44,869 nt of DNA from Acidobacteriota bacterium (GTDB lineage: Bacteria > Acidobacteriota > Terriglobia > Acidiferrales > UBA7541). The position numbers and the translations under genes are program-made. The notes beneath the pieces are model-generated. The model was not told the origin of the DNA. It did not search any database and worked only from the letters and a program-made list of their open reading frames with translations. This document shows, piece after piece, positions 7,692 through 15,496 of the stretch. Positions within the stretch are counted from its first letter, which is position 1. The number at the start of each line of letters is the position of its first letter. Location: positions 80,766 to 125,634 of the forward strand of contig JABDEK010000001.1 in assembly GCA_013287135.1 (NCBI GenBank), in the 5' to 3' direction.

Positions 7692-9205
7692 GGCTTGGCC
7701 TGTGCGGTTCTCGTTTCCGTTCGAAGCGCATCTAGAACAGCCTTGCGCATAGCCGCAGCCGGCGCGCGCCGGCCGGTCCATATCTCCCACTGCGCCATGC
7801 CCTGCGCCAGGAACATTTCTAGACCCGACACCGTTTCGATGCCGCGCCTCGAAGCAAGTTGCAAAAGCTTGGTTGTAACCGGACGATAAATTAGGTCGAA
7901 GACAAGCCTGCAATTCAAGTCGCGGGCCGACAAAGGCGAATTTTCGGTTTTCGGATACATGCCAATAGGAGTCGAGTTGACGATGGCGTCAAAAAATTCG
8001 CTCTTCAACCGGGAACGCGGAAACTCTAGTCCGCCGACTGCTCGCGCGAGTTTCTTTGCCTCCTTCGGCCGCCTGGCACAAATGCAGACCGAGGCGCCAG
8101 ACTGCGCCAATGCAAAGGCCACGGCTCGCGCCGCGCCTCCGGCCCCTAGAATCAATACGCGGCTCTGAGAAAGAGTAACGCGTTCTTGCAGGCTGCCAAG
8201 CACCCCGATGTAATCCGTATTGAACCCGTAGAGATTTCCGGCAGAGGTGACCACAACTGTGTTGACTGCGCCGATAGCGGAGGCCAGCGGATCGCAACTA
8301 TCGAGGTGGCGCAGGATTTCCTGTTTATACGGCAGGGTGACGCTAAATCCTCGAATGCCCAATGCTTTAACAGCGCCAAGAAAATCGCGGAGATCATGGA
8401 CCAAAAAAGGGAAATAAACGGCATCCATCTTGCGGGCTTGGAAACCTGCGTTCTGCAATTGCGGTGAAAGCGAGTGAGCGATAGGATTTCCGATGACGCC
8501 GTACACATAGGTTTTCCGGCTGATCTGATCCGCCTTCCAGAGATTTTTCAGGGTGTCGAACGACGCTTGTCCCGGCGCGGTGGCGTTTTCCAGTGGGGCG
8601 TACGTGAGTGCACTACCGGCGCGTAGAGACAGACAACGCAAAGGCAGCACAACATCGCCCATTGGTACCACGATAGTATTTCGTTTGACTCGCGCCAGGC
8701 CGAGCAGTTGCACACCAGCGCTGAGGGATCCACATTTCGCGGCGATTTTAATCGCCTGAGGCCGAGTCTTCCAAAGATCGGCCACGACACGCCGCTGGTT
8801 TGCCGGACTTGTCCGGAAGAAGTGCGCCGACGCAATACGGCGTCCACCACCTAGCAATACATCGAGCAGTTCCGCTGTCCATTTTGAGCTACTCTCGATT
8901 TCAAGGTCGTACCAGGCGCATCCCGCTCGCAGTGCCTGGGCCAGAATGAGCAGTTGACTGGAGATAGGACCGCGAAAACGTCCTCCCGCTTCTCGACGGC
9001 GGCAAGTAGCGATCAGAGTAGCTCGTGGGCGCTTCTTCGCAAGTCGCCGTAGAAAAACATGAATCTCCCGCTCATTTCTAAGCCAATCGAGACGCAATTC
9101 TACTGTTCGAGTCTGCCGAAGCGCTTGCGTAAGCTGGTTCCACATGGAACTTGAGTGCTCCGCGGCAACTACAGCACAAATTTTGTCCGTTCCAATCGCT
9201 ACCAT
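7688..9205 (-). CDS. aroDE: Bifunctional 3-dehydroquinate dehydratase (type I) / shikimate dehydrogenase
   Basis: A 505-residue fusion covering two consecutive shikimate-pathway steps. Residues ~1-225 are type I dehydroquinase: ELRLD (36-40), CRRREAGG (68-75), the catalytic His128 in SAHFF, the Schiff-base Lys153 in AIKIAA, and ATAPGQ near 208-213. Residues ~232-500 are shikimate dehydrogenase: GVIGNPIAHSLSP with the SxS shikimate site (Ser245, Ser247), catalytic Lys294 in TLPYK, Asp331 in NTDY, and the NADP loop GAGGAARA. The start ATG at 9205 gives the full dehydroquinase N-terminus. It heads the unit aroDE-trpE-trpG-DUF1906. The same domain order occurs in plants and some bacteria. The dehydroquinase half is somewhat divergent (MGDVVLPLR in place of the usual MGxxGxxSR). 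Confidence 0.9.
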   Translation of the reverse strand: MVAIGTDKICAVVAAEHSSSMWNQLTQALRQTRTVELRLDWLRNEREIHVFLRRLAKKRPRATLIATCRRREAGGRFRGPISSQLLILAQALRAGCAWYDLEIESSSKWTAELLDVLLGGGRRIASAHFFRTSPANQRRVVADLWKTRPQAIKIAAKCGSLSAGVQLLGLARVKRNTIVVPMGDVVLPLRCLSLRAGSALTYAPLENATAPGQASFDTLKNLWKADQISRKTYVYGVIGNPIAHSLSPQLQNAGFQARKMDAVYFPFLVHDLRDFLGAVKALGIRGFSVTLPYKQEILRHLDSCDPLASAIGAVNTVVVTSAGNLYGFNTDYIGVLGSLQERVTLSQSRVLILGAGGAARAVAFALAQSGASVCICARRPKEAKKLARAVGGLEFPRSRLKSEFFDAIVNSTPIGMYPKTENSPLSARDLNCRLVFDLIYRPVTTKLLQLASRRGIETVSGLEMFLAQGMAQWEIWTGRRAPAAAMRKAVLDALRTETRTAQAKP

Positions 9206-9310
9206 GAGGTCTAGTGACCCTTTTATAGGCCTAGGTTATTGCCTCGGCTCTCATCCGTGTCTATGAATTGGTTCGAGACGGGCGAGACTCGTTTGACCAG
9301 CCATACTGCT

Positions 9311-9343
9311 AAGCCTGCCCCTAAGTACAGGTAATTCAGGCTT
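9311..9343. repeat. 7-base inverted repeat in the aroDE / secreted-protein divergent gap
   Basis: AAGCCTG (9311-9317) and CAGGCTT (9337-9343) are perfect reverse complements separated by 19 bases. The repeat lies in the 278-base region between two divergent genes, so a regulator site is more plausible than a terminator. No T-run follows. No regulator is identified. Confidence 0.3.
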
Positions 9344-9387
9344 CTATCACGTGGTGCACAATGTGTAAAGCGTCGGCGACCATTGTA

Positions 9388-9414
9388 TTGACGGGGGTCT
9401 AATACGTCTATTAC
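9388..9414 (+). promoter_or_regulatory. Weak candidate promoter for the secreted protein at 9484
   Basis: TTGACG at 9388-9393 is a good -35 match. The best -10 nearby is TATTAC at 9409-9414, with a short 15-base spacer, so the call is weak. The remainder of the 9206-9483 gap shows only the inverted repeat at 9311. Confidence 0.25.
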
Positions 9415-9468
9415 AGTCGATTCATCGAGATTACTTCGGGGAGCCTCGCTGCCAGGGGCCTGTGATTT

Positions 9469-9475
9469 AAAGGAG
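9469..9475 (+). promoter_or_regulatory. Ribosome-binding site AAAGGAG
   Basis: AAAGGAG ends 8 bases before the ATG at 9484 and fixes that start for the secreted protein. It is one of the clearest Shine-Dalgarno sequences in the window. Confidence 0.6.
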
Positions 9476-9483
9476 CAAGTGTT

Positions 9484-10359
9484 ATGCGTGGGAAAATTGT
9501 CCTTGCCGGTTTAGTTCTTAGCCTATCTGGCGTCGTAGCGTCGGCGCAAGATCAGACCGCGGTGCCCATTCGAAACGACCTCTATTGCTCGGGCACGGTC
9601 TCGACGGAGGCTGTCCCCCGCGATACCATTGTGATTACAGGCGAAGGCTCAAACTACAAGGTGACCTTTCAAGAAGGCGACTACGTGTACGTCAATAAAG
9701 GCGCCAATCAGGGCGTAAAAGTCGGGGACGAGTTTTCCGCGATACGCCACACGGAAGACGCTGTTAAGACGGAATGGACCAAGTGGCAATTCCTGATTCT
9801 GAAGAAAATGGGAACACTGTGGGAGGACGAAGGGCGAGTCAGAGTAGTGGTGGTCCATCCCGATACGTCGATAGGGCAGGTAGAAAAATCCTGCCAGTAC
9901 CTGCAGCGCGGCGATATTCTTCTGCCGTTTGCTGAACGGCCCGCACCGCCGCTTAAATCCGAAACCAACTTTGACCGCTTCGCCCCGCCCTCGGGCAAAG
10001 CGACGGCCATGATCATCACGGGCAAAGGGTATCTCTCTGAACTTGGCTCCAATGATGTGTTTTATGTGAATTTAGGCAGCGCGCAGGGAGTGAAAGTAGG
10101 CGATTATTTCCGCATCTTCCGTTATACAGGCACCGAGCATGAGTACGCTTATCAAACCGAGAGGTTCGCGTTTGATGTGGATGCTTGGGCCGGAGTGTAT
10201 GGGTTCGGAAGCGCGCCGGCAAAGTATAAATGGGATAACACGCCACGCGAGGTTATTGGTGAAGGAATCGTTGTGCGCACGGCTCCGAACTCCTCGTCCG
10301 TACTTCTCACATTCTGTTTGCGAGAGGCTTACGCAGGCGATTATGTTGAGATCGAGTAA
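9484..10359 (+). CDS. Secreted protein of unknown function with two copies of a VN-G-xQGVKVGD module
   Basis: A 291-residue protein with a cleavable-looking signal peptide (residues 1-21, ending ASAQ). Two related modules follow. The first has YVYVNKGANQGVKVGDEF (67-84) then a Val-rich strand and QRGDILL (141-147). The second has FYVNLGSAQGVKVGDYF (193-209), then GIVVRTAPNSSS and YAGDYVEIE at the C-terminus. The modules are about 125 residues apart, consistent with an internal duplication. The GVxxGD-hydrophobic pattern resembles small beta-barrel domains found in secreted and FlgT-like proteins, but I do not recognise a named family. It is a single-gene unit between aroDE and the AMMECR1 gene, which converges on it 19 bases downstream. 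Function unknown; periplasmic or outer-surface location likely. Confidence 0.75.
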   Translation: MRGKIVLAGLVLSLSGVVASAQDQTAVPIRNDLYCSGTVSTEAVPRDTIVITGEGSNYKVTFQEGDYVYVNKGANQGVKVGDEFSAIRHTEDAVKTEWTKWQFLILKKMGTLWEDEGRVRVVVVHPDTSIGQVEKSCQYLQRGDILLPFAERPAPPLKSETNFDRFAPPSGKATAMIITGKGYLSELGSNDVFYVNLGSAQGVKVGDYFRIFRYTGTEHEYAYQTERFAFDVDAWAGVYGFGSAPAKYKWDNTPREVIGEGIVVRTAPNSSSVLLTFCLREAYAGDYVEIE

Positions 10360-10378
10360 GTAGATTTGCTTCCGTCTG

Positions 10379-10966
10379 TCAGGCAGCCGGGAAGTCCGCT
10401 TCGCTGAAGACTTCGGCGGTAAAAGTTTGAATTTGCGTTCCCGCATCTTTCCAGGCGTTCTTGGAAAGTCCCGCTTTCACACAGGTTTCTTCGAGAAATC
10501 GTTCAGCATTCCAATGGAATTGCGCGGCAACTTGCGGTAAAAGCACTCCGCGCTTCCATCCGCAACTTACGATCAGGCCATGTTTTCCGGGCTCGATTTC
10601 TTGCTGGGTCGCATGGGCAGGCTGCGAAAGCACTGAAAGTTCTATTTCGATACCGGGAAGTTCGTCGATGCGAACGGCTTCAAATCGCGGATCTTCAAGT
10701 GCCGCGGATTTCGCGCAATGCGCGACGACTGAAACGAGAGAGTCCTTAGAGGGGAGCTGACCTACGCAACCTCTTAATCGCCCGCGATAGCGCAAAGTGA
10801 CGAATGCGCCGCCCGGTCGCTGCAACGCCTCATCATTCGAAAACTTCTCGAGAGATTCTCCGCTCTGAACAGCCTTGGTTACGGCTTGGCGTGCGATTGC
10901 CAGAAGTAAGCGCTTTTCGGAACTACCGAGTGAGAACATCCTGGGGTTTTTCTTGAGCTTCAACAA
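10379..10966 (-). CDS. AMMECR1-domain protein (AmmeMemoRadiSam system protein A type)
   Basis: A 195-residue protein with the AMMECR1 signature: GAFVTLRYRGRLRGCVGQL, then DPRFEAVRIDELPGIEIELSVLS, and GVLLPQVAAQFHWNAERFLEETC near the C-terminus. In many bacteria this domain is encoded beside a MEMO-domain protein and a radical SAM protein (the AmmeMemoRadiSam set); neither partner is in this window. Its biochemical role is unknown. The start overlaps the pgsA end by 44 bases if ATG 10966 is used, or 17 bases if the second Met (10939) is used. The second is plausible because similarity begins after it. It is co-transcribed behind pgsA. Confidence 0.85.
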   Translation of the reverse strand: MLKLKKNPRMFSLGSSEKRLLLAIARQAVTKAVQSGESLEKFSNDEALQRPGGAFVTLRYRGRLRGCVGQLPSKDSLVSVVAHCAKSAALEDPRFEAVRIDELPGIEIELSVLSQPAHATQQEIEPGKHGLIVSCGWKRGVLLPQVAAQFHWNAERFLEETCVKAGLSKNAWKDAGTQIQTFTAEVFSEADFPAA

Positions 10967-11552
10967 TTACCACGCCTCGACGCCGCTGCTGAACACGGAA
11001 ATTAATCTGGCTCCAAAACATCTGGAAGTAGTGCACAGCCGACAGTATGGCGCTGGCAACCACTAACCAAAGCAGCGTGATACCGAGGGGCTTAAGAGCC
11101 GGATGCTTTGCCGTTAAGATCACGGCGCAACCCGCGAGCACTTGCAGAATCATTTTCGTTTTGCCCAGGGCGGAAGCGGGAATAATTAATCCTTCTGCGG
11201 AGGCAATGTCACGCAGACCCATCACCACGAATTCGCGGCCGATGATGATTACAACCATCCACGCCGGCACCAAACCCATTTCTACCAGTGAAATGAAAGC
11301 CGCGGAAATCAGAAGCTTATCGGCGATAGGATCCAACAGGATTCCCAGAGTGGTAACTTCGCGCCGTTTCCGCGCTATATAACCGTCCATCACGTCGGTG
11401 GCAGCGGCCACTAGCAGAATCAGCACACCCCAAACTTCAAAGTGGATTGGAAGACCTTCGATGTCCCAGTTGGGTTGGCGAGTCAACAGAACCACCACCA
11501 ATAGCGGCACAAAAAAGATTCGGAGGGTGGTGAGGCTATTTGGCAGGTTCAT
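10923..11552 (-). CDS. pgsA: CDP-diacylglycerol-glycerol-3-phosphate 3-phosphatidyltransferase
   Basis: A 209-residue integral membrane protein that makes phosphatidylglycerol phosphate, the committed step to phosphatidylglycerol and cardiolipin. The CDP-alcohol phosphotransferase motif is complete: Asp53, Asp56-Gly57, Ala60-Arg61, Gly70, Asp74 and Asp78 in the pattern DxxDGxxARx8GxxxDxxxD. Several hydrophobic segments surround it. The N-terminal NLPNSLTTLRI is typical of PgsA. The C-terminal ~25 residues are basic and overlap the start of the AMMECR1 gene. A well-placed sigma-70 promoter lies about 45 bases upstream of its ATG. Confidence 0.92.
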   Translation of the reverse strand: MNLPNSLTTLRIFFVPLLVVVLLTRQPNWDIEGLPIHFEVWGVLILLVAAATDVMDGYIARKRREVTTLGILLDPIADKLLISAAFISLVEMGLVPAWMVVIIIGREFVVMGLRDIASAEGLIIPASALGKTKMILQVLAGCAVILTAKHPALKPLGITLLWLVVASAILSAVHYFQMFWSQINFRVQQRRRGVVIVEAQEKPQDVLTR

Positions 11553-11603
11553 AGCTATTTATGAAAGAACCTCAGCTAGCTTTCAGACGGCTACCGTCAC
11601 CTC

Positions 11604-11632
11604 ACTATAGTCTTGCGAAAGTGACGAGTCAA
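11604..11632 (-). promoter_or_regulatory. Sigma-70-type promoter of pgsA
   Basis: On the minus strand TTGACT (11627-11632) and TATAGT (11604-11609) are separated by 17 bases, each matching consensus at five of six positions. Transcription would begin near 11597, leaving a leader of about 45 bases. This is the best promoter match I found in the window. Confidence 0.6.
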
Positions 11633-12038
11633 CGCCTCGGACTCAGGAAAAGAGCGGCAGCTGTTGGAGTTTGGCATGCACTCTTTAGATCGAATTCTGT
11701 GGAAATCCTTGTGGAAAATACACAGGTTAGAGGCGGCAAAAATAGGATTTAAATAGTGCAGGTCGAACGTTGTGAGCGGTTTCGGAATGCTGTAATCGCT
11801 TGATAATAAGTAGCTTAATTGGTTTAGGGACGTTCTGCGAGCGCCGTCGTCAAGCGAACCGCGCTATATTAACTGCCGATAGAATTTGCACAGGTTTGAA
11901 GCAATTTGTGCGCTAAGCGCCACTAAGAATTGGAGTTGGCGGCGTCAGTAATTCGATGTCCATCGCCAATAGCACACTCGTTTTGTCCTGGAATCGACCG
12001 AAATATTATGATTTTCCGCTAGGGAACGATTTCCGAAA
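11633..12038. other. Non-coding stretch between hflX and pgsA
   Basis: About 400 bases upstream of the pgsA promoter contain no open frame with family similarity. Two near-copies of TGTGGAAA (from 11698 and from 11710) are present, each a poor DnaA-box match. No tRNA, hairpin-plus-T-run or repeat array was seen. Confidence 0.4.
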
Positions 12039-13352
12039 TCAAGTTTGCGGAGAAGGCCAAACAAAATCTTCAAGCCTACGAGCGAGTGATTCAGGAAGCT
12101 CGGCCTCAATATCCATGTGTCCGTCTAAGACTTGGGATTGCAGAACCCGCCCACAGGCGTGAACGAGCGAAAGGTGGCGGCCATCGGAGACGGGAATTCG
12201 CAAGTGCAAATGAACCAGCCGGTCAACCGGCATCATCGCGTCAATTCGAACCAGGAGTTCGTCAAGTCCTGCGCCCGTAACCGCAGAGGTAAACACAGCA
12301 TTCTCGCGCCTTGCGTTTGATTTTTTCAGCGCAGCAAGATCATCTTCCGAAAGCTGGTCAGTTTTATTGAACACGTTCAGCCGCAGGCGATCTCGCACGC
12401 CGAGATCGTCTAGAACTTTCAAAACGTCGGCATCGTGTTCGGCGTGATGTGGATTGGAAATATCCGATACATGGATGATCAGTGCGGCTTCTTGAACTTC
12501 TTCCAGCGTAGCGCGGAACGCGGCAATCAGATCCGGAGGTAGATCTCGCAGAAATCCCACGGTATCTGAGAGCAAAACCTTTCGCCGCGACGGCAGCCGT
12601 AGAGCGCGTACCGTTGGGTCCAGGGTCGCAAACATTTGTGCAGAGGTCAGCACGTCGGCGTGAGTGAGCGCGTTGAATAAAGTGGATTTGCCGGCGTTTG
12701 TGTACCCCACCAGCGCGATCATCCCGAGTGGTTGCGCGTGACGCGCCTGACGGCGCGTGGCACGCTGGCGGCGCACCGTTTCGATGGATTCCTGAATCTT
12801 GCGCACACGGTCACGTATGCGGCGCCGGTCGGTTTCCAGCTTCTGTTCTCCAGGCCCGCGCGTCCCGATTCCGCCGCCGAGTCTGGATAGTTCTTCACCC
12901 CGCCCGGTAAGCCGCGGCAGCAGATAATTCAATTGCGCCAGTTCAACTTGTAATTGTCCTTCTCGGGTGCGCGCATGAGTAGCGAAGATATCCAGGATCA
13001 GCTGGGTGCGATCGATTACTCGGCGACCCACTCCTTTTTCGAAGTTACGGAGCTGGCCGGGAGTCAAATCATGATCGACGATCACGAGCGGAACATGACG
13101 CATCTCCGCCTCAATGCGGATTTCTTCCAGCTTGCCGCGGCCGACCAGAGTTGCTGGGTCGAGCGCGTCGCGGACTTGCCATAGCGAGCCCTCAATCTTT
13201 GCGCCGGCGCTTTCCGCCAGTTCCTGGAGCTCCTCAAGCGAATCGCGGCCTGCCGCAGTCGGATGGCCCGCGCGTGCACGCGGTGCTTTCTTTAGACCAA
13301 CGCCGACCAGCAAGACACGTTCGCGATTGTCAATTAGTTGCGCGGTTTTCAT
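12039..13352 (-). CDS. hflX: Ribosome-associated GTPase HflX
   Basis: A 437-residue GTPase that binds the large ribosomal subunit and is linked to rescue or splitting of stalled ribosomes. The N-terminal HflX domain contains DPATLVGRGKLEEI and RTQLILDIFATHARTREGQL. The linker has the SRLGGGIGTRGPGE-type glycine-rich segment. The G domain carries the P-loop GYTNAGKST, the DTVGF switch and NKTD. Length is normal. There is no hfq neighbour, unlike in enterobacteria. It has its own likely promoter and lies downstream of the TetR gene on the same strand. Confidence 0.95.
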   Translation of the reverse strand: MKTAQLIDNRERVLLVGVGLKKAPRARAGHPTAAGRDSLEELQELAESAGAKIEGSLWQVRDALDPATLVGRGKLEEIRIEAEMRHVPLVIVDHDLTPGQLRNFEKGVGRRVIDRTQLILDIFATHARTREGQLQVELAQLNYLLPRLTGRGEELSRLGGGIGTRGPGEQKLETDRRRIRDRVRKIQESIETVRRQRATRRQARHAQPLGMIALVGYTNAGKSTLFNALTHADVLTSAQMFATLDPTVRALRLPSRRKVLLSDTVGFLRDLPPDLIAAFRATLEEVQEAALIIHVSDISNPHHAEHDADVLKVLDDLGVRDRLRLNVFNKTDQLSEDDLAALKKSNARRENAVFTSAVTGAGLDELLVRIDAMMPVDRLVHLHLRIPVSDGRHLSLVHACGRVLQSQVLDGHMDIEAELPESLARRLEDFVWPSPQT

Positions 13353-13411
13353 TCGATACGATTGTCTTGATGAGCGTAGGAGCCTGGAGGACTCATTGTC
13401 ATCTGGTGTTC

Positions 13412-13417
13412 ATTATA
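13412..13417 (-). promoter_or_regulatory. Perfect -10 box upstream of hflX
   Basis: TATAAT on the minus strand, about 60 bases before the hflX ATG. A convincing -35 is not visible (TTCGCG at 18 bases is poor), so the call rests mainly on the -10. Confidence 0.38.
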
Positions 13418-13456
13418 CGCTGCCTGACTGAAGTGCGCGAAATGCGGGAAGCAACA

Positions 13457-14044
13457 TTAACGCTGCACCGGCGCCGAAGCCGCCAAAATGAGAGGGGAAA
13501 GAAACTCCTCAAGCTCTCGACGGTCAGGCCGAAATTCAGGATCGCGCGTGGACTTATCCATCCATCCCAGGCAGACGAGCCACGCTACTTCGGACCATTT
13601 TTCGGCGGCGGACGGAGTGAAACCCACATGTCGAAAAACACTCACGATGCGTGCGCGGCGTTTCCTTTCAATCGCCGCAACGCGGCTGGCAACCCGGTCA
13701 TCCTGCCGCGACCAAGCGTACAGCGCAGCTTCCAGTCTGGCACGTCCCGGGTCAGCGCAACGAGCGATGAAATGAGCCCACCGGGCAGCCGCTCCGGAAG
13801 GAAGGCTTGCTGCTTCTTCCAACCAACGGACTTCTTCATATTCCCAGCGCATAAGCATGCGTGCGAGCAAGTCCTCGCGATCCTTGAAATGCCAATAAAA
13901 GCTTCCTTTCGTGGCGCCAAGGTTTCGCGCAAGGATTTCCACTCGAACGGTTTCAACACCGTGCAACGAAAGCTGAGAAAAAGCCGCCTGAATCCAATCC
14001 TCAGGCTGAAGCGGTGAAGGTCGAATGCGGGCCGCGGTCGCCAT
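13457..14044 (-). CDS. TetR/AcrR-family transcriptional regulator
   Basis: A 195-residue protein with a TetR-type DNA-binding domain at about residues 15-62, including VRVEILARNLGATKGSFYWHF, the typical recognition helix and following helix. The C-terminal ligand-binding region is Ala/Arg-rich and divergent, as usual for the family, so the inducer cannot be predicted. It is transcribed divergently from the fabZ-lpxA lipid A operon with 191 bases between them, so it may control that operon, itself, or both. Two inverted repeats near its promoter support autoregulation. The link to lipid A genes is inference from position only. Confidence 0.85.
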   Translation of the reverse strand: MATAARIRPSPLQPEDWIQAAFSQLSLHGVETVRVEILARNLGATKGSFYWHFKDREDLLARMLMRWEYEEVRWLEEAASLPSGAAARWAHFIARCADPGRARLEAALYAWSRQDDRVASRVAAIERKRRARIVSVFRHVGFTPSAAEKWSEVAWLVCLGWMDKSTRDPEFRPDRRELEEFLSPLILAASAPVQR

Positions 14045-14075
14045 AGGTATTCGTGTATTCGCTTAGAAGATACCT
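14045..14075. repeat. AGGTAT-N19-ATACCT inverted repeat at the TetR promoter
   Basis: AGGTAT (14045-14050) and ATACCT (14070-14075) are perfect reverse complements. The right arm overlaps the predicted -10 of the TetR gene and the left arm touches its start codon, a natural position for autorepression. The wide 19-base spacing makes this tentative. Confidence 0.3.
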
Positions 14076-14094
14076 GAAGCGGTTTCGAGGTCAA
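14067..14094 (-). promoter_or_regulatory. Candidate promoter of the TetR gene
   Basis: TTGACC (14089-14094) and TATCTT (14067-14072) on the minus strand with a 16-base spacer. The -35 is a five-of-six match and the -10 four of six. It lies 23 bases upstream of the ATG, so the message would be nearly leaderless. Confidence 0.4.
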
Positions 14095-14106
14095 GCGTAA
14101 TACGCT
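14094..14106. repeat. Short palindrome AGCGT-AAT-ACGCT
   Basis: Five-base perfect arms around AAT, adjoining the predicted -35 of the TetR gene in the divergent gap with fabZ. Its size and position suit an operator half-site pair, but no binding data exist. Confidence 0.3.
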
Positions 14107-14235
14107 ACTCTCCGACACTACGATTTGTCAGCTGATTCCAACACGCAGGTGTTTCGTATAGAATTGTTCGATTGCGCGACAGAAAAATAGGCCGCTGTAA
14201 CCCGCGCCAATGACACCTAAACCCCGAGGGAAAAG

Positions 14236-14715
14236 ATGATCCTCGACATTAACGGGATCCAGAAGATTCTGCCGCATCGCTATCCGTTCTTGCTAGTTGA
14301 TGCCATAGAAGAAATGGAACGATGGAAACGAATTGTGGGAATAAAGAACGTTAGCATCAATGAGGGATTCTTTCAGGGCCATTTCCCAGGCAAACCCATC
14401 ATGCCCGGCGTGCTGATTATCGAGTCCATGGCACAAACAGGCGGTCTATTGCTGCTTCAGGAAGTGAAAGACCGAGAGAAGAAACTGCTTTATTTCGTAG
14501 CAATCGATAACGCCCGCTTTAGGCGGCCGGTAATACCGGGAGACCAATTGCGCGTGGAGGTGAATGTGCTCGCCTGGCGCGGAACATTCTGCAAACTGCA
14601 GGGCCAAGCTTCCGTGAATGGAGAGCTGGCGGCGGAGGCCACGCTTATGTGCAAAATGGTGGACCTGGAAACTGATGTAAATCCTGCAACAGATTCTGGT
14701 GACCAGCCTCAATGA
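14236..14715 (+). CDS. fabZ: 3-hydroxyacyl-ACP dehydratase FabZ
   Basis: A 159-residue hotdog-fold dehydratase of fatty-acid elongation. The start MILDINGIQKILPHRYPFLL is typical. The catalytic His49 lies in GHFPGKPIMPG and Glu63 in ESMAQ. A GAGGG ribosome-binding site (14226-14230) lies 5 bases before the ATG. It leads a lipid A operon, as in many Gram-negatives where fabZ is coupled to lpxA because both use hydroxyacyl-ACP. Its TGA overlaps the lpxA ATG. The last ~15 residues are a polar tail. Confidence 0.95.
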   Translation: MILDINGIQKILPHRYPFLLVDAIEEMERWKRIVGIKNVSINEGFFQGHFPGKPIMPGVLIIESMAQTGGLLLLQEVKDREKKLLYFVAIDNARFRRPVIPGDQLRVEVNVLAWRGTFCKLQGQASVNGELAAEATLMCKMVDLETDVNPATDSGDQPQ

Positions 14716-15491
14716 GCGAAATTGATGGGCGCGCAGAGGTTTCCTCCTCCGCACGAATGGGACCTAACGTTAAGATTGGCCCTTTCGCGGTGGTGGCCGG
14801 AGAAGTAGAGCTCGGCGAAAACTGTATCGTTGAACATCACGCTGTCGTACAAGGTCCCGCGCGGCTCGGCCGGGGCAATCATGTTTACTCATTTTCTGTC
14901 ATCGGTGGGGATCCGCAGGATCTAACTTACAAGGCCGAACGTGTGTCTCTGGAGATAGGGGACGCAAACGAATTTCGCGAGTTCTCCACCGTAAACCGGG
15001 GTACCGTGAAAGGCGGAGGCGTCACCAAGGTTGGCAACCACAACCTCATCATGTCTTATGCGCATATTGGACACGATTGTTTGATCGGGGATTTCGCAAT
15101 ATTTGTCAATGGAGGCACGCTGGCAGGCCATGTCACCGTTGAGGACTACGCCACCATCGGCGCATTCTGCCCGGTACAGCAATTTTGTCGGGTGGGAAAA
15201 TACGCTTACATCGGAGCGCATACAGTGATTACGCAGGATGTTCCGCCATTCTCGAAAGTTGTGTCACCTCGAGATTCCCGATGTTACGGTGTGAATACGA
15301 TTGGCCTTGAACGGCAAGGATTTTCTGCGGAGCGCATCGAAAATATCGAGAAAGCCTATCGTTTGCTGCTACGTTCCAAGCTGAATACTTCTCAGGCCCT
15401 GGAAAAAATGCGTGAAACCCTAGCTGGCTCCGAGGACGTCTTATCACTAATTCGATTCATCGAATCGGCCGAGAACGGCCTGATCAAGTAG
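14712..15491 (+). CDS. lpxA: UDP-N-acetylglucosamine acyltransferase LpxA
   Basis: A 259-residue left-handed beta-helix acyltransferase catalysing the first step of lipid A synthesis, transfer of a 3-hydroxyacyl chain from ACP to the sugar 3-position. Hexapeptide repeats run through the first ~180 residues, the catalytic His lies in MSYAHIGHDC, and the helical C-terminal domain includes GLERQGFSAERI. Start ATG overlaps the fabZ stop (ATGA), so translation is probably coupled. Presence of LpxA and LpxI shows a lipopolysaccharide-bearing outer membrane. Confidence 0.95.
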   Translation: MSEIDGRAEVSSSARMGPNVKIGPFAVVAGEVELGENCIVEHHAVVQGPARLGRGNHVYSFSVIGGDPQDLTYKAERVSLEIGDANEFREFSTVNRGTVKGGGVTKVGNHNLIMSYAHIGHDCLIGDFAIFVNGGTLAGHVTVEDYATIGAFCPVQQFCRVGKYAYIGAHTVITQDVPPFSKVVSPRDSRCYGVNTIGLERQGFSAERIENIEKAYRLLLRSKLNTSQALEKMRETLAGSEDVLSLIRFIESAENGLIK

Positions 15492-15496
15492 GAGCC

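Noticed and set aside
7692..7913. Upstream extension of the trpE frame by 74 residues
   Set aside because: It lies entirely inside aroDE, has no trpE similarity, and the GTG at 7691 overlaps the aroDE stop in the same way as other pairs here.
9268..9300. GGTTCGAGAC stretch resembling a tRNA T-arm
   Set aside because: No acceptor, D-arm or anticodon stem can be built around it.
11671..11686. TTGGCATGCACTCTTT, resembling a sigma-54 promoter
   Set aside because: The -24 part is fair but the required GC of the -12 element is absent (TT at that place).
11698..11718. Two TGTGGAAA copies resembling DnaA boxes
   Set aside because: Both differ from TGTGGATAA, there is no AT-rich unwinding region or dnaA/dnaN nearby, and two weak boxes do not make an origin.
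13151..14017. Plus-strand open frame of 288 codons opposite the TetR gene
   Set aside because: No recognisable domain and it spans the hflX start and promoter; the TetR reading explains the region.
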